Of a DNA stretch of 37,029 nucleotides, positions 30,624 to 37,029 are shown one piece after another. Numbering within the stretch: position 1 is the first letter of the stretch; each line of letters opens with the position of its first letter. Origin of the DNA: Candidatus Omnitrophota bacterium (GTDB lineage Bacteria; Omnitrophota; Gorgyraeia; Duberdicusellales; 4484-171); NCBI GenBank assembly GCA_023227945.1, contig JALOCC010000014.1, forward strand, positions 1 through 37,029. Direction: 5' to 3'. The translations under genes and the position numbers were made by a program. The notes under the pieces are model-generated. The model was not told where the DNA came from. It searched no databases and saw nothing but the letters and a program-made list of their open reading frames with translations.

Positions 30624-31406
30624 TTAATCGCTTTTGTAATCTGCAGAACCCGGGTTTGCACATTGGCTTTCAGATGCCTTTCCTCTGGTTTCAATAGTAT
30701 ATATTTTTGTCCCGGTTATGCCGCATTCTACGGGGGTTGCTGTAATTTTATATCCCGAAGGCGTAAGCTCTTCCTTAAATAAATAACCGTAAACTTTACG
30801 ATTATTATATGCAAAAGGCAAATATGACGGCTTTAGATTAAGCAGGCTTTCCTCGCTTTGCGGATAAACATTGTTATTCTGCGCTGCATAAGATTCAAGC
30901 GCCGAAGAAATAGATTTTATTGCTGATGCAGCCGCATTCTCGCTTGCAGTTATCCTTGCACGCATAAAATTAGGTATTGCTATGGCAGCAAGCATGGCTA
31001 ATATAAAAACCATAATCCAAAACACAAATACCCATATAATCATGGCAATTAAGCAGCCGGTTTTTTTCTTTAAGGCAATTTCTCCGTGGCTAATTCTTTT
31101 TGCAACAAAGTATGCATCAAATATTCCTATAATCCAGGGGATAACTAACAGGGAGGTAACAAATATAAGCAGGCCTTTCCAGACCTGTCCGTTATATATT
31201 TGGCCGAGGCCGGCGATGATAAAACTCAAAATTGCCGCAAGTGCCGGGGAATGTTCTTCTTTTTTTACGGTTTTCATTTTTATGGCAACGCATTCCTTGC
31301 AATACATTTCTCCTTTTAAGTTAACAACGCACTCGGAGCATATACTTTTTGTACAAAAATTACATACGCCAACAGCATCTCTGTCAGTATGATTTACGCA
31401 TTTCAT
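30624..31406 (-). CDS. B-box zinc finger / membrane / pilin-like fusion protein
   Basis: This is a 260-residue three-part protein. Residues 3-39 form a B-box-like zinc finger (C3, H6, C15, C18, C23, C26, C36, C39). Residues 52-135 contain membrane helices of the TM2/DUF5683 kind (FIIAGLGQIYNGQVWKGL). Residues 137-260 resemble a type IV pilin or pseudopilin: hydrophobic LAAIAIPNFMRARITASENAAASAI, then a globular end with paired cysteines (about C228, C253). There is no prepilin leader peptide in front of the pilin helix, so it cannot be processed in the usual way. The protein stays anchored with its zinc finger in the cytosol. The function is unknown. Confidence 0.8.
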   Translation of the reverse strand: MKCVNHTDRDAVGVCNFCTKSICSECVVNLKGEMYCKECVAIKMKTVKKEEHSPALAAILSFIIAGLGQIYNGQVWKGLLIFVTSLLVIPWIIGIFDAYFVAKRISHGEIALKKKTGCLIAMIIWVFVFWIMVFILAMLAAIAIPNFMRARITASENAAASAIKSISSALESYAAQNNNVYPQSEESLLNLKPSYLPFAYNNRKVYGYLFKEELTPSGYKITATPVECGITGTKIYTIETRGKASESQCANPGSADYKSD

Positions 31407-31433
31407 TTTGACTCCTTTTTTAAATGAGACTTA

Positions 31434-31477
31434 CAATTTTTCACGCCTGCCTGCCGTAAGGCAGGCGTGAAAAATTG
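31434..31477. repeat. Perfect 18-bp hairpin of the GCCTGCC family
   Basis: CAATTTTTCACGCCTGCC (31434-31451) and its exact complement (31460-31477) with an 8-base loop. It lies in the leader of the B-box/pilin-like gene, just upstream of the ribosome site. Confidence 0.85.
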
Positions 31478-31488
31478 TGCAGTCGAAT

Positions 31489-31593
31489 TTAACCCCCCAC
31501 CACTTTTAGTGATGAGTGATTTTCCATAAAACAACGGTTCTCTCTTAGGCCCCCCGTCTGGCTGCGAAACAGCTTTCTAAAAGTGGTGGGGGG
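31489..31593. repeat. TTAACCCCCC-edged long inverted repeat
   Basis: CCCCCCACCACTTTTA (31493-31508) and its perfect complement (31578-31593) flank 69 bases that contain a small hairpin GCTG-CGAAA-CAGC (31561-31573). The homology of the two arms extends outward as CGAA-T-T-ACCCC on both sides (31484 onward; 31594-31600 on the minus strand). Confidence 0.82.
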
Positions 31594-31656
31594 TCAGTTC
31601 GCGCTATTATTTTTGCTGCGTGCCTTCGGCACTTGTAAAAATAATGCGCTCACTGA
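31594..31656. repeat. Bulged-stem palindromic repeat, copy B
   Basis: Outer stem TCAGT/ACTGA (31594-31598, 31652-31656), TC x TC internal loop, stem GCGC/GCGC, one bulged T at 31605, stem ATTATTTTT/AAAAATAAT (31606-31614, 31637-31645), loop with GTGCC-TTC-GGCAC (31620-31632). It has the same structure as copy A at 4264-4361 with matching changes on both arms. It codes for the last 15 residues of the gene at 31607. Confidence 0.85.
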
Positions 31657-32737
31657 AAAGGTTATACCTGCCATCCAGCCTTCCAAAAAATTTCATACTA
31701 AAAGCCCTAAAGAAAACTGCAAAAGGAAGATACATGCATATAAGGCAATACCATAAAAATAATATTATCGGTATAGCAATTATAACCATAATAACCATAA
31801 ATATCGATTGTATATCTTTTGGCATGACTTTAAAAATGAAATAAAAGATGCTTGCGGAAATTGCGGCAGGAAAAACCAAACCCATAACAGCTACAAACGA
31901 GGTAATACTATAAATTATTGAAGAAGCAATTGCTAAGCCAATTTTAATCAGAACATATAAACTGAAGTCTAACTTATTCAATAACAGTATAGATACAACT
32001 TTTTTAATGGCCGGGGTTATTTTTATTCTATCTTTGAACATGACGATGATTACAAAATCATTTATAACCATGGCGATTAACGCAATTATTAAAATTATGA
32101 GAATAAATAGCAGAATCAAGGGTAACAAAATGGATATTATCTTCCAAACGCCTGCTGAAGCAGGGTTACTCAATGCCCCTATGTTAGATAAAGATATAAC
32201 CCTAAGCCCCAGGAAGATAAAAAGAGCGATAATGCAAATGAACAAAAACATAAATAGAAGGCTAAATTTAAAATATGAATTTCCTATGTTTTTATTGTTC
32301 TTAAAGGGTGCAACTATTGAAGCATCATTTTTGGCAACATCTTCCAGAAATATAAAACAGAAACGGCAACATATCCAAAATAGTATTAATAATAAAATAA
32401 TTCCGGCGATAACGGCTAGAACAATAATGAAGATGGCCGGAGCTGAAGCAGATTTTTTCAGAAAGCTTTTGGCTTCTTCTTTTGAAATTGGTTTTTTTCC
32501 CGGGGTTTCTATTCTTGCGGTCTGGAAGGATTTTTTTTCATATTGCTGGGCAGCAGAAGCTTCTTTGGTGTGATTATCTTGGTGTCTGGAACTGAAATTG
32601 GAATTGCCTCCGGAAAAACTTCCGGCTAAAAAAGCTATAAATGTCAAAATTAGCCATTTTTTTGGGCTAAAAGGCCTGAATAATACAGCTGTTGTCCATT
32701 CCAAAGACGCACCGATTATTTCGTCAAATTTAACCAT
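31607..32737 (-). CDS. Multi-pass membrane protein, unknown family
   Basis: This 376-residue inner-membrane protein has about seven or eight hydrophobic segments. An early helix (KKWLILTFIAFLAGSF) is followed by a polar Ser/Gln/Lys-rich loop (about 43-88), then very hydrophobic Ile/Leu-rich helices. The layout resembles uncharacterised membrane proteins annotated near the GDPD membrane domain, but I cannot assign a family. The C-terminus (SERIIFTSAEGTQQK) is encoded by a palindromic repeat, so the original stop was probably lost or the repeat was inserted at the gene end. There is no SD of note before the ATG. Confidence 0.75.
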   Translation of the reverse strand: MVKFDEIIGASLEWTTAVLFRPFSPKKWLILTFIAFLAGSFSGGNSNFSSRHQDNHTKEASAAQQYEKKSFQTARIETPGKKPISKEEAKSFLKKSASAPAIFIIVLAVIAGIILLLILFWICCRFCFIFLEDVAKNDASIVAPFKNNKNIGNSYFKFSLLFMFLFICIIALFIFLGLRVISLSNIGALSNPASAGVWKIISILLPLILLFILIILIIALIAMVINDFVIIVMFKDRIKITPAIKKVVSILLLNKLDFSLYVLIKIGLAIASSIIYSITSFVAVMGLVFPAAISASIFYFIFKVMPKDIQSIFMVIMVIIAIPIILFLWYCLICMYLPFAVFFRAFSMKFFGRLDGRYNLFSERIIFTSAEGTQQK

Positions 32738-32756
32738 ACTATTAAATAATCATAAA

Positions 32757-33017
32757 CTAAAAAAGATGATAAATCAATGAAATTTTATTTAAAACAAAAA
32801 TCATAGCCACCGCAGCAATAACAATCAAAAAAAATCCCATCAATCGTGTATTTCTTATCTCTTTTTCAAAAGAAATAGGTTCTATCCTCCAATTAATTTT
32901 TGCATAAAAATTTTTTTGCAACTCTATCGCCTGCCGCGGTTTAATTACCAAAAATAAACCAATAAAAAATCCAAAGATAAACCCTATAAGCAAAAATAAA
33001 TAAATCAACTTCTCCAT
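32757..33017 (-). CDS. Small membrane protein, unknown function
   Basis: The ATG at 33015-33017 is preferred because GGAGAT precedes it; a start 24 bases upstream has no ribosome site. The 86-residue product has two hydrophobic helices (about 2-24 and 60-80) separated by a polar loop (KPRQAIELQKNFYAKINWRIEP). It lies between the DoxX gene and the multi-pass protein and may be cotranscribed with them. No family is recognised. Confidence 0.7.
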   Translation of the reverse strand: MEKLIYLFLLIGFIFGFFIGLFLVIKPRQAIELQKNFYAKINWRIEPISFEKEIRNTRLMGFFLIVIAAVAMIFVLNKISLIYHLF

Positions 33018-33042
33018 ATTATCTCCGAATTCAGGAATCATG

Positions 33043-33106
33043 GTTCAGGAAACAGCATACAGGACTAGTCAAAACTGTACTCTATACCCTGTCACCTGTA
33101 CCCTGT
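33043..33106. repeat. CCTGTACCCTGT-type short repeats
   Basis: The gap between DoxX and the small membrane protein gene holds several near copies of CCTGTAC/CCTGTCAC/CTATACCCTGT. No gene or terminator is seen. Confidence 0.45.
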
Positions 33107-33502
33107 TTATAGCTTAGGGGTTATGCCAAACTTTCCCGAACCTGTCATTATCAAAATAATGCATATACAGATAATCACAAAATTATATTCAAATCCCCCT
33201 GCTTGTATAAAAAATCCTTTAGAGGCATGCACTTTTAATACAGCAACCAGCATAAAAATCAATATGGAAAAGGCTGCAAAACGTGAACAAAATCCGATAA
33301 GCAAAAAAATTCCCGCCACAAGCTGCGTATAGGCTGATACATACGCCCACAAAACAGGGGCTTTAAAGCCAAGGCTTGAAAGCATTTTTGAAAAACCATC
33401 TATTCCTGGGCCGGAAAATACGCCAAAAGCTGCCTGTAAACCATGCCCCAAAAACACTATCGCTAAACATATTCTTAAAATTAAAATAATTGAGTCTATC
33501 AT
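33107..33502 (-). CDS. DoxX-family membrane protein
   Basis: This 131-residue protein has four transmembrane helices. The family pattern is clear: ILRICLAIVFLGHGLQAAFGVF, GIDGFSKMLSSLGF, then SAYTQLVAGIFLLIGFCSRFAA. DoxX-like proteins include the small subunit of archaeal thiosulfate:quinone oxidoreductase and many relatives of unknown role in redox or stress. The start overlaps the flavoprotein stop as ATGA, with a strong AAAGGAGGTG inside the end of that gene, so the two are coupled and probably cooperate. Confidence 0.9.
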   Translation of the reverse strand: MIDSIILILRICLAIVFLGHGLQAAFGVFSGPGIDGFSKMLSSLGFKAPVLWAYVSAYTQLVAGIFLLIGFCSRFAAFSILIFMLVAVLKVHASKGFFIQAGGFEYNFVIICICIILIMTGSGKFGITPKL

Positions 33503-34626
33503 CTTGCACCTCCTTTCAATAAATCCCCTAAAAAACCTATTTTATTCTTAAAACCATACGTACGATAAATACACATTGAAAAATGCAGCAAGGTGGGCAG
33601 TTTTCCTTTTAAATTTACTCCAAAAACATTCCCGCAGGAATAATTATTTGCCATAGGTATAATATAGCCCAAATCGATTGGTTTATGCTCCACAAGTTTC
33701 CTGTGCTTTATGGATCTGATAATGTTTTTTGCGGTTAAATTCCCCTGCACTATGGCGAATTGGACTGCCATTCGTAAATAATTTCCTTTATAATTAACAT
33801 CTGCAGCATCACCTATGGCAAAACAATTATCATTAAGCCGAAGGTTATTATCTACCATTAACCTTCCCTGTGTGTTTTTTTCTGCGTTCAACTCCTGGAT
33901 AAACTTAGCTGTTTTAACCCCTGCTGCCCAGACTACTAAAGCATTATCGAATACCTCCTGCCCGGAAACATAAACAGTGCTACCCTCTATTCGCGTAATT
34001 GCACTTTGAGTAAATACTTCTATATCCAGCCTTGCAAGGTTTTTTCTTGTATAATTTTTCATCCATTCAGGCAATGGGCCAAGTATAGATTTTGACTTTT
34101 CAACAATAATTATTTTTGCTTCTTTTTTCTTCTTATAAAAAAAACGCCTCAAATTAGTTGCCACCTCAATGCCGGTATAACCTCCTCCGCTGATTATAAA
34201 CTTATCGAAAGATTTTTCTTTTAATGCAGAAATTATTTTTTTCGCATCATCTACGTTATCAAGCGTATAAGCGAAGTTTTTTATATTATCATTTCCGTAA
34301 AAATTAGTTTCCGAACCGCTGGCTATAACCAGATAATCATAACCAATTTTTCCGTTATTTGTGTAGATTTCTTTTTTGGAAAAATCTACCGATAAAACTT
34401 CTTCCTTAATAAATTCAAAACCATTTTCTTTAGCGATTGCTTCTATGTTTGAGGCTAAAAATTGCGGATTTATTCCTCTCCCTAGGGTATCGGGAAGCGA
34501 AGGCAAGAAATCAAAAGTTTCTTTTTTATCTATAACAATAATTTCAAGATTACAGTCAGCGTGAGATAACTCAAGTGCACAGCTTAAGCCGCCAAAACCT
34601 GCACCGATAATTATAATTTTAGGCAT
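33499..34626 (-). CDS. NDH-2-like FAD/NAD(P)H dehydrogenase
   Basis: The start is the ATG at 34624-34626, not the in-frame TTG three codons earlier. The 375-residue product has an FAD-binding IIIIGAGFGGLSCALEL (about 4-20), an NAD(P)H-binding IISGGGYTGIEVATNL (about 145-160) and a second FAD motif CFAIGDAADV (about 265-274). This is the type II NADH:quinone oxidoreductase layout, with a short C-terminal region suited to peripheral membrane attachment. Sulfide:quinone reductase is less likely because its paired cysteines are not evident. Pairing with DoxX and a nearby prenyltransferase points to quinone redox chemistry. Confidence 0.88.
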   Translation of the reverse strand: MPKIIIIGAGFGGLSCALELSHADCNLEIIVIDKKETFDFLPSLPDTLGRGINPQFLASNIEAIAKENGFEFIKEEVLSVDFSKKEIYTNNGKIGYDYLVIASGSETNFYGNDNIKNFAYTLDNVDDAKKIISALKEKSFDKFIISGGGYTGIEVATNLRRFFYKKKKEAKIIIVEKSKSILGPLPEWMKNYTRKNLARLDIEVFTQSAITRIEGSTVYVSGQEVFDNALVVWAAGVKTAKFIQELNAEKNTQGRLMVDNNLRLNDNCFAIGDAADVNYKGNYLRMAVQFAIVQGNLTAKNIIRSIKHRKLVEHKPIDLGYIIPMANNYSCGNVFGVNLKGKLPTLLHFSMCIYRTYGFKNKIGFLGDLLKGGAR

Positions 34627-34651
34627 ATTGTACAAACCGTAAGACGTATAT

Positions 34652-34753
34652 CGGTTGCGCGGCTAGTATCGGTTGTGTCAAGCGTCATTCGTCTTTTTAT
34701 GTTTCTTTGATGCGCAACCGTATAGACGACTGACGAAACGAGCGGCGCAACCG
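34652..34753. repeat. Dispersed palindromic repeat between UbiA-like and NDH-2-like genes
   Basis: CGGTTGCGCGGCT (34652-34664) faces AGCGGCGCAACCG (34741-34753) with one mismatch, and CGTCATTCGTC (34683-34693) faces GACGACTGACG (34725-34735) with one mismatch. It is the inverted relative of 18658-18781. Confidence 0.75.
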
Positions 34754-34785
34754 CAACCGGTTAACGTAACCAGTCATTATACAAT

Positions 34786-35679
34786 TTAACTTAATAACGT
34801 AACCAGAATAAGGCAAATACTGACAAAAGCCTGTATTGCTATAGTGAGTTTCGAAGACTGAATGAGTTTAAATTTACTGTCGGAATAATTTTTGATTATC
34901 TTTGCTGCAGAATATGCGGGAATAACCAATATAAATGCCAAACCTGCCCAGGGGCTCAAAAAACCTTTGAATATATTGATTAATATAGATAGAAAGCCTG
35001 ACCCTACCAATAAAGAGTAGAATAAAAACGATTTATCAACTCCGATTATGCTTACCAGGGTATTTTTGCCTACCTTATTATCGTCGGCAAAATCAGGAAC
35101 TTCGTTGGCGAAAAGAATAGCTGTTGTGAAGAATCCGAAGGGCACTGACAGAAGAAAAGCTTTCAAGTCGGGGAATATCTTAGTTTGTATAAAATAACCG
35201 CCCATGACTAAAACCGGCCCAAACAATATAAAAACAGCAATTTCTCCAACCCTGCGGTAAGACAAACGGATAGGGCTTACCGAATAAACCCAACTCAAGG
35301 CTATAACAAAACCATAGATAAAGACGGCAAGAAATGTCTTAAGCACCAAAGAAAGAAGCAAAACTGAAAAAGCAGAAATAATAGCAAAAAGAATAGCAAA
35401 TTTGAGATAAAATCTTTCGGAAAATATATTTTGCTGGATAAACTTTGAACCGCCGAAGAATTTATAAGAATTTTTATCCTGCCAATCAGCTCCGGAACGG
35501 GAATCAGCATAATCATTTACAAGGTTTGCGCTTATATGCGTGGCGATTACGGCAAAAAGCCCCAGAATAAAGCCGGGAAAACTAAAGTTTTTCCTGTTAA
35601 TTACAGAGCCAAATATAAAAGGCAGGATACTTGCGCCGACGAAAGGCAACCTAAAAGCTTCGATAAGATTTTTAAGCAT
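34786..35679 (-). CDS. UbiA-superfamily prenyltransferase (MenA-like)
   Basis: This 297-residue membrane enzyme has about eight or nine helices. The first Mg-diphosphate motif is NDYADSRSGAD (N55, D56, D59, D65) and the second NEVPDFADDNKVGKNTL (about 191-207). The first motif is closest to MenA (1,4-dihydroxy-2-naphthoate prenyltransferase), which makes demethylmenaquinone; other UbiA enzymes use homogentisate or glycerol phosphates. No other menaquinone genes are in the window. It is divergent from the polyprenyl synthase, 51 bases apart, which would supply its prenyl donor. A palindromic repeat lies after its stop. Confidence 0.87.
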   Translation of the reverse strand: MLKNLIEAFRLPFVGASILPFIFGSVINRKNFSFPGFILGLFAVIATHISANLVNDYADSRSGADWQDKNSYKFFGGSKFIQQNIFSERFYLKFAILFAIISAFSVLLLSLVLKTFLAVFIYGFVIALSWVYSVSPIRLSYRRVGEIAVFILFGPVLVMGGYFIQTKIFPDLKAFLLSVPFGFFTTAILFANEVPDFADDNKVGKNTLVSIIGVDKSFLFYSLLVGSGFLSILINIFKGFLSPWAGLAFILVIPAYSAAKIIKNYSDSKFKLIQSSKLTIAIQAFVSICLILVTLLS

Positions 35680-35730
35680 ATTAGGGTTATTTTATTTGCA
35701 TTAGACTTATGCTTATGTTACCATAAGGCA

Positions 35731-36774
35731 ATGTTTTTGAAAATAAAAAATAAGGTAGAAAAAGAGCTTAAAGTTTATATCCGCGATGTAGAAAAATTGT
35801 ATCCCCTGCGTAAGATATCGCCGGTTTTATTTAAACATATAAAAGATTTTGTTTCGCGTAGCGGCAAACGAATAAGGCCTGTACTTTTCATAGTGGGCTT
35901 TCGCGGTTTTTCCGACAAGATGTTGCCCGGCCTCTATAAAAGCGCTATATCCTGCGAGCTTTTGCATGACTTTATGCTTATCCACGATGATGTAATAGAC
36001 AAATCGCAAACCCGGAGAGGCAAGCCTTCAATGCATGCGATGCTTAATAAATACCTTATCAACAAAAAACGGGCAAAATTTAACGGCGCTGACTTAAGCA
36101 TTGTCGTTGGCGATGTAATGTTTGCCTTAAGCCTGCATGCTTTTTTATCCGTAAAGCAAAATTACAGAGAAAAAGAAAGAGCATTAAAAATACTCCTGGA
36201 TGCCGCAATGTATACGGGTACGGGAGAATTTATTGAGCTTTTATCCGGGATTAAAAATGTCGGTGAAATAAGTAAAAAAGATATTTATAAAATATATGAT
36301 TTAAAAACTGCCTACTATACATTTTCTGCACCACTAATGATGGGTGCAATTTTAGCCAAGGCCGGGCCGAAAGAAATTGATAAACTCTTTAAATACGGAA
36401 TATATTTAGGCAGAGCTTTTCAGATAAAAGATGATGTCTTAGACCTGTTCGCCGAGGAAGACCAAATAGGAAAATCCACGTTTACAGACCTGAAAGAAGC
36501 AAAAAAAACAATCCCCATATGGTACGCTTACAAAAAAACAGATAACACAGGCAGGCGTTTCATAGAAAAAATACTGTCAAAAGAAAATGCGGGAAAAAAA
36601 GATTTGGAAAAAATTAGGCAAATTGCAGAACACACTGGGGCTTTAGATTGCAGTAAAACAGAAATTTTATTTTTCCTTAATAAGGCAAAAAAAATAATTT
36701 CTTCTTCAAAAATGAAACCTCAATATAAAAACCTGCTAAAAGGCTACTGTGAACAAATCCTAAAATTAAATTAG
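35731..36774 (+). CDS. Polyprenyl diphosphate synthase (trans, IspA/IspB type)
   Basis: The start is the ATG at 35731 with AAGG upstream; a longer frame to 35536 overlaps the divergent UbiA-like gene and is not used. The 347-residue protein has both aspartate-rich motifs, DDVID (86-90) and DDVLD (234-238), the GKRIRP substrate motif (45-50) and the second-motif context GRAFQIKDD. It adds isopentenyl diphosphate units to an allylic primer. The residue five before the first motif is Phe (F81), which in archaeal-type enzymes limits the product to about C20; this is a guess from one position. The UbiA-like partner next door is the natural user of the product. Confidence 0.93.
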   Translation: MFLKIKNKVEKELKVYIRDVEKLYPLRKISPVLFKHIKDFVSRSGKRIRPVLFIVGFRGFSDKMLPGLYKSAISCELLHDFMLIHDDVIDKSQTRRGKPSMHAMLNKYLINKKRAKFNGADLSIVVGDVMFALSLHAFLSVKQNYREKERALKILLDAAMYTGTGEFIELLSGIKNVGEISKKDIYKIYDLKTAYYTFSAPLMMGAILAKAGPKEIDKLFKYGIYLGRAFQIKDDVLDLFAEEDQIGKSTFTDLKEAKKTIPIWYAYKKTDNTGRRFIEKILSKENAGKKDLEKIRQIAEHTGALDCSKTEILFFLNKAKKIISSSKMKPQYKNLLKGYCEQILKLN

Positions 36775-36802
36775 CGGTTGGCAATATTGAATAATAACAA
36801 AA

Positions 36803-36840
36803 AAGTAAGCTATAGCAATAAAAATTGTTATAGTCTTATT
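36803..36840. terminator. Bidirectional terminator between converging genes
   Basis: CTATAGCAAT (36810-36819) and ATTGTTATAG (36824-36833) pair fully (one G-T), extended by AAGTAAG/TCTTATT, with T-rich sequence on the minus-strand exit. It serves both the synthase and the TPR gene, whose stop codon it overlaps. Confidence 0.65.
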
Positions 36841-37029
36841 TCGTAACGCAGATAAACTTACAGCTTTTGTTTTTTATATCTAGCGCAAGCTCGTTGCCGG
36901 GATCAACGGCAAGTGCCTTATTTAAATAAATCTGAGCCCCTACTCTATCTCCTTTCAACTGGTATGCCTGCGAAAGCCTTACATAAGAATCAGCAAAAAA
37001 TGGATCAGCCTTAATTGCTTTTTCTAAAT
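36836..37029 (-). CDS. TPR-repeat protein, 5' end cut by window edge
   Basis: This is the last 63 codons of a gene that begins beyond the window. Two helical repeats of the tetratricopeptide type are visible: LEKAIKADPFFADSYVRLSQAYQLKGD and AQIYLNKALAVDPGNELALD, with the conserved A..DP pattern. The end is KNKSCKFICVTK with two cysteines. TPR proteins are protein-binding scaffolds, and the partner cannot be told. Confidence 0.85.
   Translation of the reverse strand, partial: LEKAIKADPFFADSYVRLSQAYQLKGDRVGAQIYLNKALAVDPGNELALDIKNKSCKFICVTK

Noticed and set aside
31620..32780. Plus-strand frames opposite the multi-pass membrane protein
   Set aside because: Ile/Met/Asn/Lys-rich antisense shadows with no ribosome sites.
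35536..35730. Longer N-terminus of the polyprenyl synthase
   Set aside because: It lies over the start of the divergent UbiA-like gene; the homologous part begins at 35731.

Overview
The window is AT-rich, gene-dense chromosome from a diderm bacterium. Evidence for an outer membrane is a signal-peptide beta-barrel protein ending in Phe, a TolC-like channel with a complete RND pump, and a lipoprotein adaptor. Almost every gene lies on the minus strand; the one clear plus-strand gene is a polyprenyl synthase at the right end. Promoters are sigma70-like (TTGACA / TATATT), Shine-Dalgarno (SD) sites are of the AGGAGG type, and neither tRNA gene encodes its CCA end. The gene mix (GH94-like giant protein, LysW-like protein, DUF2934, PG0541, a pilin-like fusion, many small zinc-ribbon and membrane proteins) and the many small palindromic repeats recall uncultured PVC-group lineages such as Omnitrophota. 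That placement is inference; no marker gene is present to fix it.

Layout, left to right. 1-2922: truncated PAS/histidine kinase, tadA, and a GGDEF/HD-GYP protein whose GGDEF site is degenerate. 2923-4361: repeat block, tRNA-Ser(GGA), tRNA-Arg(TCG), a 31-residue small gene, a zinc-ribbon protein and a palindromic repeat. 4358-11297: Tic20/DUF4870-like membrane protein, porin-like protein with a long leader, a 1063-residue GH94-like protein, a HAD phosphatase and the biotin transporter BioY. 11481-12746: patatin-like lipase and a small membrane protein. 12922-18585: the most distinctive region. A tightly coupled set (kamA, ATP-grasp ligase, exported PIG-L-type deacetylase, second ATP-grasp ligase) lies next to a separately promoted DUF2934 / LysW-like / secreted-protein operon. 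18785-23265: membrane glycosyltransferase, PEGA protein, radical SAM protein and a PII-like protein. 23301-29202: marR-TolC-adaptor-RND efflux operon with a clear promoter and operator. 29387-33017: small zinc-ribbon and membrane proteins. 33107-36774: DoxX, NDH-2-like flavoprotein, UbiA/MenA-like prenyltransferase and polyprenyl diphosphate synthase, which together could make or use a prenylated quinone. The window ends in a partial TPR protein.

The best candidate for an undescribed system is the 12922-18390 region. The KamA keeps both aspartates that bind the lysine side chain in lysine 2,3-aminomutase, so beta-lysine is the expected product, and two D-Ala-D-Ala-ligase-like enzymes are translationally coupled downstream. 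A LysW-like protein, the family that carries amino acids by an isopeptide bond, is nearby but lacks the usual EDWGE end. A beta-lysine-containing peptide, conjugate or envelope modification is a reasonable hypothesis, not a demonstrated function.

The second theme is repeats. At least eight gaps hold palindromic elements, and several share a TTAACCC(C) edge. Two copies (4264-4361 and 31594-31656) show compensatory changes in both arms around a conserved bulged T, and the stop codons of two membrane-protein genes lie inside them.
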